A DNA stretch of 64,000 nt from CADEED01 sp963839685 (GTDB lineage: Bacteria > Pseudomonadota > Gammaproteobacteria > Steroidobacterales > Steroidobacteraceae), in assembly GCA_963839685.1 (NCBI GenBank), contig CAWIVS010000011.1:496001-560000 (forward strand). The letters run 5' to 3'. The translations under genes and the position numbers were made by a program. Shown piece after piece: positions 56,350-64,000 of this stretch (its first letter is position 1; the number at the start of each line of letters is the position of its first letter). The notes under the pieces are model-generated. The model saw only the letters and a list, made by a program, of their open reading frames with translations. It had not been told where the DNA came from and did no database searches.

Positions 56350-56752
56350 TCTTGTTCGGGTCGGGAAGCTGAAGGTCGAGGCACCGACACGGACTGAGAT
56401 TCAAGGACTTCTCCGTTCGGGTAGAGCGAGATTGAAAGACGCCGAAACGAGCTCCCTCAGTCGCGACAGTCGTTTTGATCTCGCTTACAACGCGGCGCAC
56501 GCACTTTCGCTAGCTGCACTGCGATGGCACGGTTATCGTTCTGACGGTCGCTATGTCGTCTTTCAATGCCTCGAGCACACGCTCGGAATCCCGCCGCAAC
56601 AATGGCGCGTGTTGGACCAAGCGCATCGCAAACGCAACGTTGCAGAATATGAAGGCGAGCTGGATGTCGATGATGCGCTTGTGACCGCGCTCATTCGCGT
56701 GGCACGAGAAGTAGAAGAAAAGGTGGTCGCGCTGAAGCCTATCGAAGGGTAG
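56327..56752 (+). CDS. HEPN-like protein paired with the MNT gene, putative toxin
   Basis: 141 residues from ATG 56327, overlapping the MNT gene by 23 bases (TTG 56315 is an alternative). All-helical, with SRFDLAYNAAHALSLAALRWHGYR, typical of HEPN helix I-II, and a late helix HRKRNVAEYEGEL. Classical HEPN RNases carry Rx4-6H; here R103 is followed by N-V-A-E-Y108, with tyrosine where the histidine is expected. It may be a non-nuclease or a variant toxin. It ends a few bases before the rimO relic. Confidence 0.72.
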   Translation: MPLKQLDSLVRVGKLKVEAPTRTEIQGLLRSGRARLKDAETSSLSRDSRFDLAYNAAHALSLAALRWHGYRSDGRYVVFQCLEHTLGIPPQQWRVLDQAHRKRNVAEYEGELDVDDALVTALIRVAREVEEKVVALKPIEG

Positions 56753-56756
56753 GACG

Positions 56757-56808
56757 CGCTTCGAGATCGTGATCGCCAGATCTCGATCTCCGCGAGTTCA
56801 CCGACCCT
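56757..56808 (-). pseudogene. Relic of a rimO 3-prime end, flanking direct repeat
   Basis: Bases 56757-56777 are identical to 58077-58097 near the 3-prime end of rimO (21-bp exact direct repeat), and 56779-56806 remain clearly similar to 58107-58134 after a gap of about nine bases. On the minus strand the relic reads VGELAEIEI where rimO has IGEFADVEI, so it is a diverged copy of the rimO C-terminus. The segment between the two copies holds the Rhs-like debris. Looks like an integration or recombination scar. Confidence 0.75.
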
Positions 56809-57054
56809 ACTTCCCTCTCTATACTTTTTGGCATGCCGCAGGCCGCAAAGTCAATACAAGTTTCGATCGCGAATCGCAAAAAAAGAATCACGAAAAGCGC
56901 GTTCGTAGTGGGAAGAAATTGACCCTCGCGACACTATTCACGATGAGTTCCGCTAAGCAGGAACGCGTAACGCCGGAAAGCGGATCATGAAATCAATTGC
57001 CCAAGGAAGATTGCTGAACCGAAATGCGCTCCCGGTCGCATTGGCGGCAACATC
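56809..57054. other. AT-richer spacer in the island, no gene
   Basis: No credible coding sequence. Contains poly-A (56876-56884) and a short ATG frame at 56987 of 23 codons that stops just before the TTG of the secreted-protein frame; an indel could join them. Composition is clearly poorer in GC than the flanks. Confidence 0.4.
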
Positions 57055-57444
57055 TTGAACGACTTCAAGCTAATCTTGCATCTGGCCACCGCAATTTTGT
57101 TGCTAGGCGGCTTCAGTTTGTTCGCCAGCCAGGCTTCGGCGCAAGATCTTCCATCGACCTGCCAACCAAACGCTGGTGCGAATCGCGACTGCGTCCTCGC
57201 GCTTCCCTCGCCATATACCTTCAAGCTGTCCACATGCGGCGCCAATGTGAATCAGCCATCAGAGGAAGCCGCATGGTCCGCCTTCATGGCTAACAACAGC
57301 CATCACTGTGTAGTTTCGGTAACGTCAAGGTCATGGATACCAACTGGAACACAGGCGGGTCCATTTGGCATTCCCTGCAACGGGTCGGGGTGGTACTCGA
57401 CGCCTGGCCTTCGCAATAGCCGCTTTGAGTTGCAACCTTGTTGA
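57055..57444 (+). CDS. Secreted hypothetical protein, possible N-terminal remnant
   Basis: 129 residues from a TTG at 57055. A clear signal peptide (about 6-30, ending ASA) is followed by a cysteine-containing region: STCQPNAGANRDC, FKLSTCGANVNQP, CNGSGWYSTPGLRN. No family is recognised. Because an Rhs/YD-repeat remnant lies 0.5 kb downstream, it may be the leftover exported start of a larger protein. A minus-strand frame overlaps its end but looks like a shadow. Confidence 0.5.
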   Translation: MNDFKLILHLATAILLLGGFSLFASQASAQDLPSTCQPNAGANRDCVLALPSPYTFKLSTCGANVNQPSEEAAWSAFMANNSHHCVVSVTSRSWIPTGTQAGPFGIPCNGSGWYSTPGLRNSRFELQPC

Positions 57445-57511
57445 TACCTTGCTTGGTCACAAAGCCGTAGTTAACTACCGCTCCCGGGTAATCGCACGGG
57501 CGAAGACACCT

Positions 57512-57775
57512 ATGACTCAGGTCTGGCACTCCGGCGCACCCGTTCACGCCGAGTACCTACACAAACTCCTCCACCAGCAATCGGGTGAGTTCGATCTCAA
57601 AAGACAGCGCGCGCAGACACTTAACAGGATTCGAAAGCTCGAACGTCGAATAGAGAGGAATCATGACGAGGTCGCCTCCGCGGTGCTAACTCAATGGGGC
57701 TTTCAGACCGCGAAGACCGTTGGCAAAGGATTGACTCCTCAAACAGACGAACGTTGTGAATGCAAGAATCAATAG
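57512..57775 (+). CDS. Hypothetical coiled-coil protein
   Basis: 87 residues from ATG 57512. Central charged helix QTLNRIRKLERRIERNHDEV suggests a coiled coil; the end CECKNQ is polar. The TAG at 57773 overlaps the AGGAG ribosome-binding site of the next gene, so the two would be co-transcribed. No homologue recognised; could also be chance. Confidence 0.35.
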   Translation: MTQVWHSGAPVHAEYLHKLLHQQSGEFDLKRQRAQTLNRIRKLERRIERNHDEVASAVLTQWGFQTAKTVGKGLTPQTDERCECKNQ

Positions 57776-57786
57776 GAGATTGCTTG

Positions 57787-57942
57787 ATGAGATCTTGGAC
57801 TATCTATCTCATTGGCGTAATTGTGTTTGGACTCGCGTATTACTTCTTCAAGCAGCAAGTCAATGGGGCTGCATTCGTCATTGGCGCGATTGCCTATTTG
57901 GCGATCCTGAATTGGGCTGCTAGAAAGTTTGGGCGAAAGTAG
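57787..57942 (+). CDS. Small two-helix membrane protein
   Basis: 51 residues from ATG 57787 with AGGAG (57774-57778) eight bases upstream. Two hydrophobic helices (about 4-20 and 26-44) and a basic tail ARKFGRK. Position near an Rhs remnant is compatible with an immunity protein of a lost toxin, but nothing in the sequence proves this. Confidence 0.6.
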   Translation: MRSWTIYLIGVIVFGLAYYFFKQQVNGAAFVIGAIAYLAILNWAARKFGRK

Positions 57943-57956
57943 CCTGAGCTCCATAG

Positions 57957-58018
57957 CGCTTGGCCCGACCCTATGCATACGACACCGCCGGCAATCTCAG
58001 CGGAAAAACAATCGCATG
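57957..58018 (+). pseudogene. Rhs/YD-repeat remnant
   Basis: In the frame ending at TGA 58016-58018 the bases encode RPYAYDTAGNLSGKTIA. YAYDTAGNL is the core of an Rhs YD repeat (YxYDxxGNL). It is closed by a TAG at 57954 upstream, so only one repeat unit survives. Marks the segment between the rimO repeats as debris of an Rhs-family gene. Confidence 0.65.
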
Positions 58019-58052
58019 AAGACAGACGTGGGCGACTAGAACCTGACCCAGT

Positions 58053-59398
58053 CTAAGTCACTTCTTGAATCGTCTTCGCTTCGAGATCGTGATCGCCGGA
58101 GCCGGTGATCTCGACGTCGGCAAATTCGCCGATCTTGAGTTTGCCGCCCTTGTTCCTGGTGGACAGGGCGATTCTCACCACGCCATCGATCTCGGGCGCG
58201 TCACCTTCGCTGCGCGCGATGGCAGTGTTGCCGTCGATGGCGTCGACCAGCACGCGCATCCTGCGTCCCACCTTGGCCGCGAGCCGCGCGGCGCTGATCT
58301 CGGCGGACTTCTGCATGAAGCGCGCGAGGCGCTCTTCCTGGATTTCCGGCGCCACATGCGGCGCGACGTCGTTCGCCGCGGCACCCTCGACCGGCGAGTA
58401 CTTGAACGCACCCACGCGATCGAGCTGGGCCTCGTCCAGCCAGGCTAACAACTCTTCGAACTCGGCCTCGGTCTCGCCCGGGAAGCCGACGATGAACGTG
58501 CTGCGAATGGTCAGATCCGGGCAGATCTCGCGCCATGAACGAATCCGATCCAGGGTCTTTTCCACCTGCCCCGGACGGCGCATGCGTTTCAGCACCGTCG
58601 GGCTGCCATGCTGGAAGGGGATGTCCAGATAGGGCAGCACCTTGCGCTCGGCCATCAGCGGGATCACGTTGATCGACATGCGGATACGGATACACGTAAT
58701 GCATGCGGATCCAGATTCCGAGTGAGCCGAGTCCGCGCGCCAGGTCCTGAAATCGCGTCTCGAACTTCTCGCCGCGCCACTCGCGCCTCGCGGTAACGAA
58801 TGTCCACGCCGTAGGCCGAGGTGTCCTGCGAGATCACCAGGATTTCCTTGACGCCGGCGCGCGCCAGCTTCTCGCCTTCACGCAGTACCTCGTCGATGGG
58901 CCGGCTGACCAGCAACCCGCGCATCGAGGGAATGATGCAGAAGCTGCACTTGTTGTTGCAGCCCTCGGAGATCTTCAGATACGCGTAGTGACGCGGAGTG
59001 AGCCGGATGCCCTGCGGAGGTACCAGGTCGAGGAAGGGATCGTGTTTGGGCGGCAGATGCTCGTGCACGGCGCCGACCACATCTTCATAGGCATGGGGTC
59101 CGGTGACCTTCAGCACCTTGGGATGCCGCTCGAGGATGCGTTCGGGGCGCGCGCCCAGGCAGCCGGTGACGATGACCTTGCCGTTGTGCTCCAGCGCCTC
59201 GCCGATGGCGTCGAGGGATTCATCGACCGCCGAGTCGATGAAGCCGCAGGTGTTCACCACCACCACATCGGCCGAATCGTACGAAGCGGCCACCTGGTAA
59301 CCCTCGGCGCGCAGCTGCGTGATGATGCGTTCGGAGTCCACCAGAGCCTTAGGGCATCCGAGGCTGACGAACCCGACTTTTGGCTGGCGGCGGCTCAT
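58053..59398 (-). CDS. rimO: Ribosomal protein S12 methylthiotransferase RimO (two frame breaks)
   Basis: About 445 residues restored. N-terminal UPF0004 domain (VGFVSLGCPKALVDSERI, VNTCGFIDSA), radical-SAM cluster EGCNNKCSFCIIP, then PYLDIPFQHGSPTVLKRMRRPG and a C-terminal TRAM domain. Single extra bases near 58783 and 58669 break the frame between RYREA and VIPLMAERKV. Adds methylthio to Asp88 of S12. Its last 20 codons are duplicated as a relic 1.3 kb away. Confidence 0.94.
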
Positions 59399-59453
59399 GA
59401 GGGGGCGCTATGGTACGCAGCGGGCAGCGTTTTTCCAGCGAGAAATAACAAAA

Positions 59454-59653
59454 ATGGCAAGAAGCTGGGTGTACGGGGCGGCAACGGTGCTGGTCGCGCA
59501 CATACTGTGGATCGCGCTGATTCTCACCAGGCGCACGCGGACCGAGTCATGGGCGCCGTCATCGTGATGCTGTTCGTCACCATGAACATCGCGGGGCTGG
59601 CGGCGTTCATCACCACGTTCCTGGCGCCGCGCATCGGTTTCTGCTGGGCCTGA
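59454..59653 (+). CDS. Small membrane protein, probably frame-broken
   Basis: One frame from ATG 59454 reads a helix (VYGAATVLVAHILWIALIL) and stops at 59567; the adjacent frame continues GAVIVMLFVTMNIAGLAAFITTF to TGA 59653. Joined by one indel near 59540 they give about 66 residues with two membrane helices and a short cytosolic loop. Could instead be two overlapping tiny genes. Function unknown. Confidence 0.45.
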
Positions 59654-59968
59654 GCATGGCGCCACTGGCGGCCATATCGCCGCGGCCGGTAACCTGGTGC
59701 TCGAAGCCTCGGGCACCCCGTGGATTTCTCCGGATTTCGCGGCAATGCGGGCCTGTTCGCCGTATCGCTGGCGTATGGCCTGTTCGCCAGTCCGGCGGCC
59801 TTGGGATGTGGCTTCCCGGCGGCTGTCAACTGGCGCCGCCCGTGACAACGCCGCGGTGCCGGCCGGTAACACCGCGCCGACGCTCCCGAGCTCCGGCCCC
59901 TCGATTAACCCCGCGCCTGCGGGTTGCCGCGTTCACCTTGTCAGATGGTGAGTTTGCGCGGAGGTCTC
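59654..59968. other. Region without a confident gene upstream of the TonB-like gene
   Basis: 315 bases. Short stretches read plausibly in different frames (GGHIAAAGNLVLEASG near 59665-59712, then GNAGLFAVSLAYGLFAS up to a stop at 59843), which could be a small gene with base errors or decayed coding sequence. Nothing is strong enough to call. The last 30 bases contain the ribosome-binding site of the next gene. Confidence 0.4.
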
Positions 59969-60607
59969 ATGAATACGAGTACGCGGGCAGAAAAGCATCC
60001 GCTCGCTGCATTAGGTCGAATGGTCTTCGTCGTCGGGATGCACGCGGCGCTCCTGCTGGTGCTTGCGCGCAGCTTTGGAATGATGCCGCGAGAAGTCTTT
60101 GAAGGAAGCAAAGGAGTTGTGATCGAGGAACAACCCGAGCCGGAACTCCCTCCGCCACTCCCGCCTCCCAACGTCGAATACCAGCAGCCCGATTTTGTCA
60201 TCCCGACACCCAGCGTTCCGATTGATGTCGAGAGCGACCCGGAGCAGACGATTGCCTCGCCTCAGAATCCTGGATCTGTCGGAGAAGGCACGGGCGGCAG
60301 TGCCGTGGTCATGCCCATCGTCGTCAACGTGCAAACTGATCCGCGTCACCCGCTGACGCAGCCGCCCTATCACCCCTCGGATATCCGCGAAGGCAACCAG
60401 GGCTTCGTCGATGTGGAAGTCTACGTGCTGCCGGACGGACGTGTCGGTGATGCGCGCATCCTCAGGAGCAGTGGATTCGAGCGCATGGAGCGTACGACGC
60501 TGGATGAGGCGAAGCGTCGCTGGCGCCTGATTCCGGCCACGCGCGACGGCGTACCCTTCGCGCAGTGGCATCGCCTGCGCGTGGTGTTCAAGCTCAAGAA
60601 TCAGTAA
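59969..60607 (+). CDS. TonB-like energy-transducing protein
   Basis: 212 residues from ATG 59969 with GGAGG six bases upstream. One N-terminal membrane helix (about 14-34), a proline-rich periplasmic spacer (PEPELPPPLPPP), and a C-terminal TonB domain: GFVDVEVYVLPDGRVGDARILRSSGFERM then ARRRW-like AKRRWRLIPATRDGVP. Would couple the ExbBD proton motive force to an outer-membrane receptor; no exbBD or receptor is adjacent. Confidence 0.88.
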   Translation: MNTSTRAEKHPLAALGRMVFVVGMHAALLLVLARSFGMMPREVFEGSKGVVIEEQPEPELPPPLPPPNVEYQQPDFVIPTPSVPIDVESDPEQTIASPQNPGSVGEGTGGSAVVMPIVVNVQTDPRHPLTQPPYHPSDIREGNQGFVDVEVYVLPDGRVGDARILRSSGFERMERTTLDEAKRRWRLIPATRDGVPFAQWHRLRVVFKLKNQ

Positions 60608-60610
60608 GGA

Positions 60611-60835
60611 CTATTGCGGCGCCAGCGAGGCCGGCGCCGTTTCGGACTCGGCAGACTGCGGGACCGCGGCCGCGGGCATGTCGGGCGAGGAGGGATCAGC
60701 CGCCGCGTGGTCCGGAGCGGAGTCGGCCGGCGGCAGGCTCTGCCGGCACTCCCGTAACACGAAGAACAGGCTCACCGCCGCAATGGGCACCAATATCCAG
60801 GGCCATGGTGATCCCCTCTTTTCCGGCTCGCTCAT
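60611..60835 (-). CDS. Small single-helix membrane protein
   Basis: 74 residues from the ATG at 60835 (an upstream in-frame ATG at 60874 adds 13). A central membrane helix (WPWILVPIAAVSLFFVL) is followed by a Pro/Ala/Ser-rich acidic tail predicted to be outside. No family recognised. Converges on the TonB-like gene with 3 bp between. Confidence 0.55.
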   Translation of the reverse strand: MSEPEKRGSPWPWILVPIAAVSLFFVLRECRQSLPPADSAPDHAAADPSSPDMPAAAVPQSAESETAPASLAPQ

Positions 60836-60898
60836 CGTGCTCCCCACATCGAATAGACTTGAGCGTACTTTCATGGCCGCTGCGCCGCAAGTTCAACC

Positions 60899-61360
60899 AT
60901 GCGCCTCGCCTTCCGGATCCTCGATCTCGCCGCGCGCCTGCTCATGGCGCTCGGTGTCGGCTGCCTCTTGTTAGGCGCCTACCTTGCGTGGCAGACGTTG
61001 AGCTTTGCGCGCGATGCAGTGCGGACCACCGGTGAAGTGGTTAGTTATCATGAGACCCGCGATGGCGACGAGTTGCGCTACCGGCCGCGCGTGCGCTTCA
61101 GGACCGCGAGCGGAGAAATCGTGACCACCAGCGGCCAGCTGGCGGCGGCGGCCAAACGCTTCGAGATCGGTACGCAGGTGCCGGTGACTTACCGGCCCGA
61201 GACGCCCACCGAGGCGCGCATCGCGCTGTTTACCGATAACTGGTTAGGCGCCAGCCTCGCCGCGGTCATCGGGGTGGCGGGACTCGCGGGCGGCCTGCTG
61301 GTGCGGCGTTCGTTGCGCCGCGAGCTCGGCAAGCTGCCGGCGAACATGTCGCCGGAATGA
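60899..61360 (+). CDS. DUF3592 membrane protein
   Basis: 153 residues. Two membrane helices (about 12-32 and 115-135) bracket a periplasmic beta domain with TTGEVVSYHETRDGDELRYRPRVRF and VPVTYRPETPTEARI, the DUF3592 pattern. Function unknown. Overlaps the next gene by 4 bp (ATGA). Confidence 0.85.
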   Translation: MRLAFRILDLAARLLMALGVGCLLLGAYLAWQTLSFARDAVRTTGEVVSYHETRDGDELRYRPRVRFRTASGEIVTTSGQLAAAAKRFEIGTQVPVTYRPETPTEARIALFTDNWLGASLAAVIGVAGLAGGLLVRRSLRRELGKLPANMSPE

Positions 61361-61944
61361 ATACCCGCTTCGACCGGGAGTACTACCGGCGCTTCTATTT
61401 CGACGGCCGCACGGCCGTGACCTCGCGCGTCGAAATGCGCGCCCGCGCGCGGCTCATCGCAGCCTACGCGGATCACATCGGGCTGCCGGTACGGCGCTTG
61501 CTGGATGCCGGCTGCGGCATCGGGCTGTTGCGCGCGCCGCTGCAACGCGCGTTCCCGCGGGCTCGTTATACCGGCCTCGAATTCAGCGAGTACCTGTGCA
61601 AGCGCTTCGGCTGGACGCGCGGTTCGCTGGCGGACTGGCGCGCCGACCCGTTCGATCTCGTGGTCTGCTACGACGTGCTGCAGTACCTGGACGACCGCAC
61701 CGCGGCGCGCGCCATCGTCAATCTCGGCCGTCTGACGCGCGGGGTGTTGTACCTGTCGGCACTCACGCAGCGTGACTGGCGGCAGAACTGCGACCGGTCG
61801 CGCACCGATCGCGACGTGCACCTGCGCCCGGTGGAGTGGTATGGCTCGCGCCTGCGCCGCTGGTTCCGCCCGAGCGGCGTCGGCTTCTGGATCCGTCGGG
61901 GTGCGCCGCTGTCCACCTGGGAAATGGAAACCGCCGCAATCTGA
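61357..61944 (+). CDS. Class I SAM-dependent methyltransferase
   Basis: 195 residues. AdoMet motif I LLDAGCGIGLLRAPL, acidic loop LEFSEYL and motif IV DLVVCYDVLQYL identify a class I methyltransferase fold. The N-terminus FDREYYRRFYFD is seen in small stand-alone methyltransferases. The substrate is unknown. Coupled to the DUF3592 gene. Confidence 0.88.
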   Translation: MNTRFDREYYRRFYFDGRTAVTSRVEMRARARLIAAYADHIGLPVRRLLDAGCGIGLLRAPLQRAFPRARYTGLEFSEYLCKRFGWTRGSLADWRADPFDLVVCYDVLQYLDDRTAARAIVNLGRLTRGVLYLSALTQRDWRQNCDRSRTDRDVHLRPVEWYGSRLRRWFRPSGVGFWIRRGAPLSTWEMETAAI

Positions 61945-61967
61945 AGCCGGCGCGGTATGCTCCGCGC

Positions 61968-62159
61968 ATGCGCGAATCCCTGGCTCCCGTCGATGTCGCC
62001 ACCGGCGATGCACGCCACCGTGACGTGCGCGCGGCGGTGTTCGCGGTGGTGCCGCAGCAGCGCGCCAGTATCGGCAAGCGACTCTTCTGGCGCCTGGTGC
62101 TGTTCATCGCGCGCTTCCCGGCGGGCCTGCGCCTGTTGCAGCGCCTGCGAGGTAGTTAG
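61968..62159 (+). CDS. Small basic hypothetical protein
   Basis: 63 residues from ATG 61968. The C-terminal half (KRLFWRLVLFIARFPAGLRLLQRL) is an amphipathic or membrane-associated basic helix. The stop TAG 62157-62159 lies 2 bp before the next start. No family recognised. Confidence 0.5.
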   Translation: MRESLAPVDVATGDARHRDVRAAVFAVVPQQRASIGKRLFWRLVLFIARFPAGLRLLQRLRGS

Positions 62160-62161
62160 CC

Positions 62162-62666
62162 GTGCGCGGTATGGCCTATCTGCTCGGCCTGGTGGCGGGC
62201 TTCGGGCTCACCGTCCAGGTGGGCATGAACGCGCAGTTGCGCAAGGTACTGGGCAGCTACTGGAGCGCGGCGCTGGTGAGCTTCCTGGTGGGAACGGTCG
62301 CGCTCGTGGCGCTGATGGTCATCTCGCGCACCGCGCCACCCGACGCGCGAAACGCTTGCGGCGGTGCCGTTGTGGGCCTGGTTCGGAGGTCTGTTTGGCG
62401 CGTTTTATGTCGCCATATCGACCATCGTGGCCGCCGAACTCGGGGCCACCAGCCTGCTGGTCCTGGCGCTTGCCGGGCAACTTTTGATGGCGTTGATTGT
62501 CGATCACTTCGGCTGGCTGGGGCTTCCGCAGCACCCGATCACGTGGGTGCGTCTCCTCGGGGTAACCCTGTTGGGTGGGGGAGTCTGGCTCGATTACGCT
62601 GAAACCCTGAGGGCACCTCCGGGCCACTCATCAAGGCAACTCGGTGTCCAAAGGTCAGGGTCATGA
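62162..62666 (+). CDS. YdcZ/DUF606 family DMT transporter (frame break near 62349)
   Basis: About 168 residues restored, GTG start. The DUF606 pattern YLLGLVAGFGLTVQVGMNAQLR at the start and LWAWFGGLFGAFYVAISTIVAAELGATS after the break define the family, five membrane helices in total. One extra base near 62349 disrupts the frame. Inner-membrane transporter of unknown substrate. Its TGA overlaps the next ATG. Confidence 0.85.
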
Positions 62667-64000
62667 ACAGATATATTTCGAGCGCCATATTCCTGCTGCT
62701 GGCGGTGTTATTGCCCGCCTCGCTGGTGCAGGGCCATGACGACGTCATCGGCACGCGCTTCGTAGCGCCGGAAGGCGCAGACGCCGGCGACTGCGACGAC
62801 AACCACCACCCCTGCCGCACGCTGCATTACGCACTGACGCAGGTGGGACCTGGGGATGCCATCAAGCTTGCTGCCGGGACCTACGATCTTTCCGGAGTGG
62901 ACATCGAGCGCCTGGCACTGGGCAAGGAAGGCGTGCGCGGCGGCTATTCGGCCGAAGATCACTTCCGCATCCAGAATGCCGAGAGCAATCCCACGCGCGT
63001 CTCCAGCGTGCCCGACGAGATGCGCAACAACTTCATCGCCCACGGCTTCATCGTGGTGGATGCCAACGGCGCTGCGCTGCCGCGCATCGAGATGACCAAA
63101 CTACTCGCGCCCACCGCCTGTTCGGGCGGCCGCGCGGGCAACTTCCCCTGTCACAACATCGATTACCTGGCGCAGGTGCAGCTCGCGGAAATTCCCACCC
63201 AGCCCACCAGCGCCAGCAACCTGTGGGGCTTCGTCGATCTCGACGACAACCGCGAATACGCGGTGGTCGGACACCGCAACGGCACGGTGGTGGTGGATGT
63301 CACGGTGCCGGGCAACCCCGTCATTGTCGGCAACATTGCCGGCAATGCCTCGTTGTGGCGCGAGGTGAAGGTGTACCAGGTGGCCAACCCGGCCGGTGGC
63401 CCGCATCGCGCCTACGCCTACATCAGTACCGAGGCGCCGGGTGGTGGCCTGCAGATCATCGACCTGTCGAACCTGCCCACGAGCATTTCGCTGGCCAACA
63501 CCCTTACCGAGTTCAGCACCTCGCACACGCTGTACATCTCGAACATCGACTACGCGACCAACGCCGCGCTGTCCGGGCAGCAGGCCTATCTCTACATCGC
63601 GGGCTCGAACGTGGCCGGCGGCGCGTTTCGTATCTATGACCTCACGGACCCGGTGAATCCGGCGCTGGTGACACCGTCGCCCGCGGGTAGCGGTTACATG
63701 CACGACTCCACGTCCATGCTGATCACCGACAATCGCACCACGCAATGCGCCAACGCGCACAACCCCTGCGAGGTGCTGGTCGATTTCAACGAACTCTCGG
63801 TGGACCTGTGGGACGTAACGGAGAAGGCCGCTCCCGTGCGTCTGTCCACGACCACGTATCCGACCGCCACCTACGTGCACTCGGGTTGGCCGACGCAGGA
63901 CAACCGTTTCATCATCGTGCACGACGAACTCGATGAGCTGCGCCGCAGCCTCAACACCCATATCTACACGCTCGACATCGCCGACCTGCGTACCCCGAGT
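62663..64000 (+). CDS. Choice-of-anchor B family secreted protein (C-terminus beyond the window)
   Basis: 446 residues are visible and the frame remains open at the window end. Signal peptide (about 1-24, ending VQG). After a pectate-lyase-like opening (CRTLHYALTQVGPGDAIKLAAGTYDL), repeated beta-blade units appear: SNLWGFVDLDDNREYAVVG, GTVVVDVTVPGNPVIVGNI, GGGLQIIDLSNLP and FRIYDLTDPVNPALV, the LVIVP-like blades of choice-of-anchor-B proteins. Extracellular; the C-terminal sorting signal is out of the window. Starts with ATGA overlap on the YdcZ gene. Confidence 0.82.
   Translation, partial: MNRYISSAIFLLLAVLLPASLVQGHDDVIGTRFVAPEGADAGDCDDNHHPCRTLHYALTQVGPGDAIKLAAGTYDLSGVDIERLALGKEGVRGGYSAEDHFRIQNAESNPTRVSSVPDEMRNNFIAHGFIVVDANGAALPRIEMTKLLAPTACSGGRAGNFPCHNIDYLAQVQLAEIPTQPTSASNLWGFVDLDDNREYAVVGHRNGTVVVDVTVPGNPVIVGNIAGNASLWREVKVYQVANPAGGPHRAYAYISTEAPGGGLQIIDLSNLPTSISLANTLTEFSTSHTLYISNIDYATNAALSGQQAYLYIAGSNVAGGAFRIYDLTDPVNPALVTPSPAGSGYMHDSTSMLITDNRTTQCANAHNPCEVLVDFNELSVDLWDVTEKAAPVRLSTTTYPTATYVHSGWPTQDNRFIIVHDELDELRRSLNTHIYTLDIADLRTPS

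Noticed and set aside
56769..56990. 73-codon frame downstream of the HEPN gene
   Set aside because: It begins inside the rimO relic, has no ribosome-binding site and no coherent pattern.

Overview
The window is high-GC, gene-dense chromosomal DNA with almost no mobile material. Gene content and order point to a gammaproteobacterium: yibN-grxC-secB-gpsA beside trmL and envC, tatABC-dtd, rsmG-parA-parB-atpIBEFHAGDC, and glmU and glmS downstream of atp. A Xanthomonadales/Steroidobacterales-like lineage would fit the GC content and the mix of genes, but that is inference. I saw no rRNA, tRNA, CRISPR array or insertion sequence.

Layout. 1-9.1 kb: trmL end, gpsA-secB-grxC-rhodanese operon, divergent envC, a degenerate-GGDEF/EAL protein, a carboxyl-terminal protease, DedA and small genes, ending in a perfect 28-bp inverted repeat. 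9.1-15.5 kb: an EamA transporter, then an OPT transporter, an M2 peptidase lipoprotein and a POT transporter, a likely peptide-scavenging set. 15.5-22 kb: tatCBA, dtd, a c4-type cytochrome, an S9 peptidase, an MBL hydrolase and a DUF2269 membrane protein. 22-34 kb: branched-chain 2-oxoacid dehydrogenase (bkdA1-A2-B), a metallopeptidase, glutathione reductase, an AcuI-like reductase and a prpB-prpC-(ACP-like)-prpD methylcitrate operon; the bkd and prp products are linked because branched-chain breakdown gives propionyl-CoA. 34-44 kb: rsmG, parAB and the complete atp operon behind a near-consensus sigma70 promoter. 44-53.5 kb: small accessory and hypothetical genes around glmU. 53.7-59.4 kb: glmS, an HTH-nucleotidyltransferase/HEPN pair with a two-palindrome operator, a decayed Rhs-like segment flanked by a repeat of the rimO 3-prime end, and rimO. 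59.4-64 kb: TonB-like protein, DUF3592, methyltransferase, YdcZ transporter and a choice-of-anchor-B protein cut by the window end.

Major caveat: at least eighteen conserved genes (including atpA, atpG, atpF, glmS, rimO, rsmG, bkd, prp and gor) are split by one-base frame changes, often in short homopolymers. Loss of function in so many housekeeping genes is implausible, so these are most likely sequence errors. Such genes are reported here over their full span with the break marked. One of these errors makes prpB and prpC look fused.

The most unusual items are the rimO 3-prime relic with a 21-bp exact direct repeat bounding an Rhs remnant, the autoregulatory-looking operator of the HTH-MNT/HEPN pair, and an acyl-carrier-like protein without the usual serine inside the prp operon.
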